IMG/VR virus record: IMGVR_UViG_3300049595_000548
Location: 1-21,803 of that record
DNA from: a virus
Reading direction: 5' to 3' (one strand)
DNA length: 21,803 nt
Shown here: one piece after another, positions 20,479 to 21,803 of the stretch
Numbering within the stretch: the first letter of the stretch is position 1
How the letters are laid out: the number at the start of each line of letters is the position of its first letter
The notes under the pieces: generated by a model
Database searches by the model: none
Seen by the model: only the letters and a program-made list of their open reading frames with translations
What the model was told of the DNA's origin: nothing
Translations under genes and position numbers: made by a program

Positions 20479-21803
20479 TATTCAACCTGGTAAACACTTG
20501 ATGGGTCTTGCGCATCAATTTGAACAATTTGTTGAAGTTGTGTAGATGGAACGCCTGTGTGTGTGATTGCTGGAAGCCCTAGTGCTAACAGAACGCTTGC
20601 AGGGTCATAACCAACTTGAACAAGTTTGGCAGCCATTTGAACTCTTTTATCTTGCTCAATAACATCTGCTTCAGCCAAATTGATATTTGCTAGAGGTACA
20701 CGGAATTGGTCACCTGCATCAACAGGTCTCAAATCCTCAAATCTACGAACATCATTCACAGAATAAAAACCTGCTTGTAAACCAATTGAGTAACCTTGGA
20801 TTCTTGTTGTGTAATCACCACGAAGCAAACCATCAACATTGAACTTTAGAAATGCCTCTGTTGGTAAAAGTGTTGAGTAAGCATATTCAATTTTTTCAAT
20901 GTACGGTCTTAAAGTATGTGTAACAAAGTTAATGCTGTTTTGTTCAACAGAAGCATAAGACATTGCTCCAGGTGTTGAAACTTGAATCATATGCAAAGGT
21001 ACACGGAACATTCTTGCTACTGATTCCACTTGGAACTTTTGTGAATCAAGCATTTGTGCTTCGTCAGGATTTACGCCAGTTTTAACATACTTAGCACCAG
21101 CAGAAAGAACACCAGTCTTGTGTGCTTTCTTAAAACCTTTGTGTGCGTTATCAAATCCTGCTTGTAAATCTTTGGCTTGTTCTCTTGTTAAAGCACCAGG
21201 AAATTCAATAACTCCTTGTGTTGTTGCACCTTGTCCAAAGAAACGTGCAGCAAAAGATTGCAATGCTGAAGCTAAGCCAAGGTTCTCTCTAAGTTCAGTT
21301 ACTCGTGACGTGCCACGCAATGCACCAGGTTTACGAATTTCTGTAATGTGCAACATATCTCTTGCTGGAACAACACCTGCATCACCATTATCAATTAAAT
21401 ATTCAACTTCACGAGTTCTAGGGTTTCTTTGAACTTGCACTCTCATAGGGTCAAGGCAAACAAGGTTTGCGACATCTCCACGACCATCACGATAAATACG
21501 AGTAAAAGAGTTACCGTCAATTAAAAGTGAAATAAGAACTTGTTGATAATGTTCGCTTCTCAATAAAGTTACATCTGGTTTCATAACCCATTCAGGTCTA
21601 GGTCTGTAAGGAACACGGCTACCATCTCTACGGATGAAAGCATCAATTGGAAGTGTTGAAATAGTGTCAGAAATTAAAAGCACACAAGCATAAAAAGTAC
21701 CAATAGTCATAGACGTTGATTCGTCTATGTTTGCGCCTGAATCTGTTGTGTAAGCAAAAGTGTCGCCTGCACCCCAAATAGATTGAAATGATATTGCGCG
21801 ATT
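20478..21803 (-). CDS. Portal protein (HK97 family), partial at the N-terminus
   Basis: The frame is open to the right edge, giving 441 residues; the visible part begins NRAISFQSIWGAG and an internal ATG at 21710 is not the true start. The family pattern is clear: TSMTIGTFYACVLLISDTISTLP, RSEHYQQVLISLLIDGNSFTRIYRDG, VVPARDMLHITEIR, FFGQGATTQGVIEFPGALTREQAKDL, SGAKYVKTGVNPDEAQMLDSQKF, VESVARMFRVPLHMI, then PYIEKIEYAYSTLLP and FNVDGLLRGDYTTRIQGYSIG. The protein forms the dodecameric ring through which DNA enters and leaves the head. Probably only 15-20 residues are missing. A large terminase gene is expected just beyond the right edge by the usual gene order. Confidence 0.95.
   Translation of the reverse strand, partial: NRAISFQSIWGAGDTFAYTTDSGANIDESTSMTIGTFYACVLLISDTISTLPIDAFIRRDGSRVPYRPRPEWVMKPDVTLLRSEHYQQVLISLLIDGNSFTRIYRDGRGDVANLVCLDPMRVQVQRNPRTREVEYLIDNGDAGVVPARDMLHITEIRKPGALRGTSRVTELRENLGLASALQSFAARFFGQGATTQGVIEFPGALTREQAKDLQAGFDNAHKGFKKAHKTGVLSAGAKYVKTGVNPDEAQMLDSQKFQVESVARMFRVPLHMIQVSTPGAMSYASVEQNSINFVTHTLRPYIEKIEYAYSTLLPTEAFLKFNVDGLLRGDYTTRIQGYSIGLQAGFYSVNDVRRFEDLRPVDAGDQFRVPLANINLAEADVIEQDKRVQMAAKLVQVGYDPASVLLALGLPAITHTGVPSTQLQQIVQIDAQDPSSVYQVE

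Noticed and set aside
1-21803. tRNA genes, integrase or attachment sites
   Set aside because: No cloverleaf-like segments, recombinase motifs or long direct repeats were found on reading either strand.

Overview
The window is part of the genome of a tailed double-stranded DNA phage (Caudoviricetes) with a siphovirus-type, long non-contractile tail. The evidence is an HK97-type portal, prohead protease and capsid, a single tail tube gene, a frameshifting tail assembly chaperone pair and a long tape measure, with no sheath gene. The DNA looks AT-rich by eye, and several small proteins resemble families I know from actinobacteriophages. The best guess, an inference only, is a phage of a low-GC aquatic actinobacterium. 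No host gene, integrase, tRNA or IS element was seen, so the window does not show whether the phage is temperate.

All genes but one lie on the minus strand and are tightly packed, so transcription runs from the right edge to the left. From right to left: portal (cut by the right edge), a small beta-rich protein, a multidomain prohead protease, a 60-residue protein, a terminator-like hairpin and the major capsid protein. Next comes an inserted cassette of about 4 kb: a GT4 glycosyltransferase, a GT2-like glycosyltransferase, a radical SAM/SPASM protein, a cytidylyltransferase and a small GT-like protein. It is preceded by two stem-loops. Morphogenesis then resumes with a gp6-like connector, tail terminator, tail tube, the G/GT chaperones made by -1 frameshifting, a gp10-like protein, the tape measure and a distal tail/hub protein.

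The tail-tip region (about 3.1-7.1 kb) has two small tail proteins, two paralogous short proteins of unknown role, two paralogous glycine-rich adhesin-like proteins and a fibre-chaperone-like protein. One gene here, at 3461-4141, is on the plus strand. The lysis region (about 1.0-3.1 kb) holds a holin candidate, an M23 peptidase, a signal-peptide-bearing Pro/Thr-rich surface protein, and two small membrane proteins. At the left end are a Cys-rich 47-residue protein, an ERF-like single-strand annealing candidate and a gene cut by the left edge, which start the DNA-metabolism region.

The most notable points are the glycan/radical SAM cassette between capsid and connector, the complete frameshift signal in the chaperone gene, the secreted stalked protein in the lysis block, the duplicated tail-tip genes, and the lone plus-strand gene.
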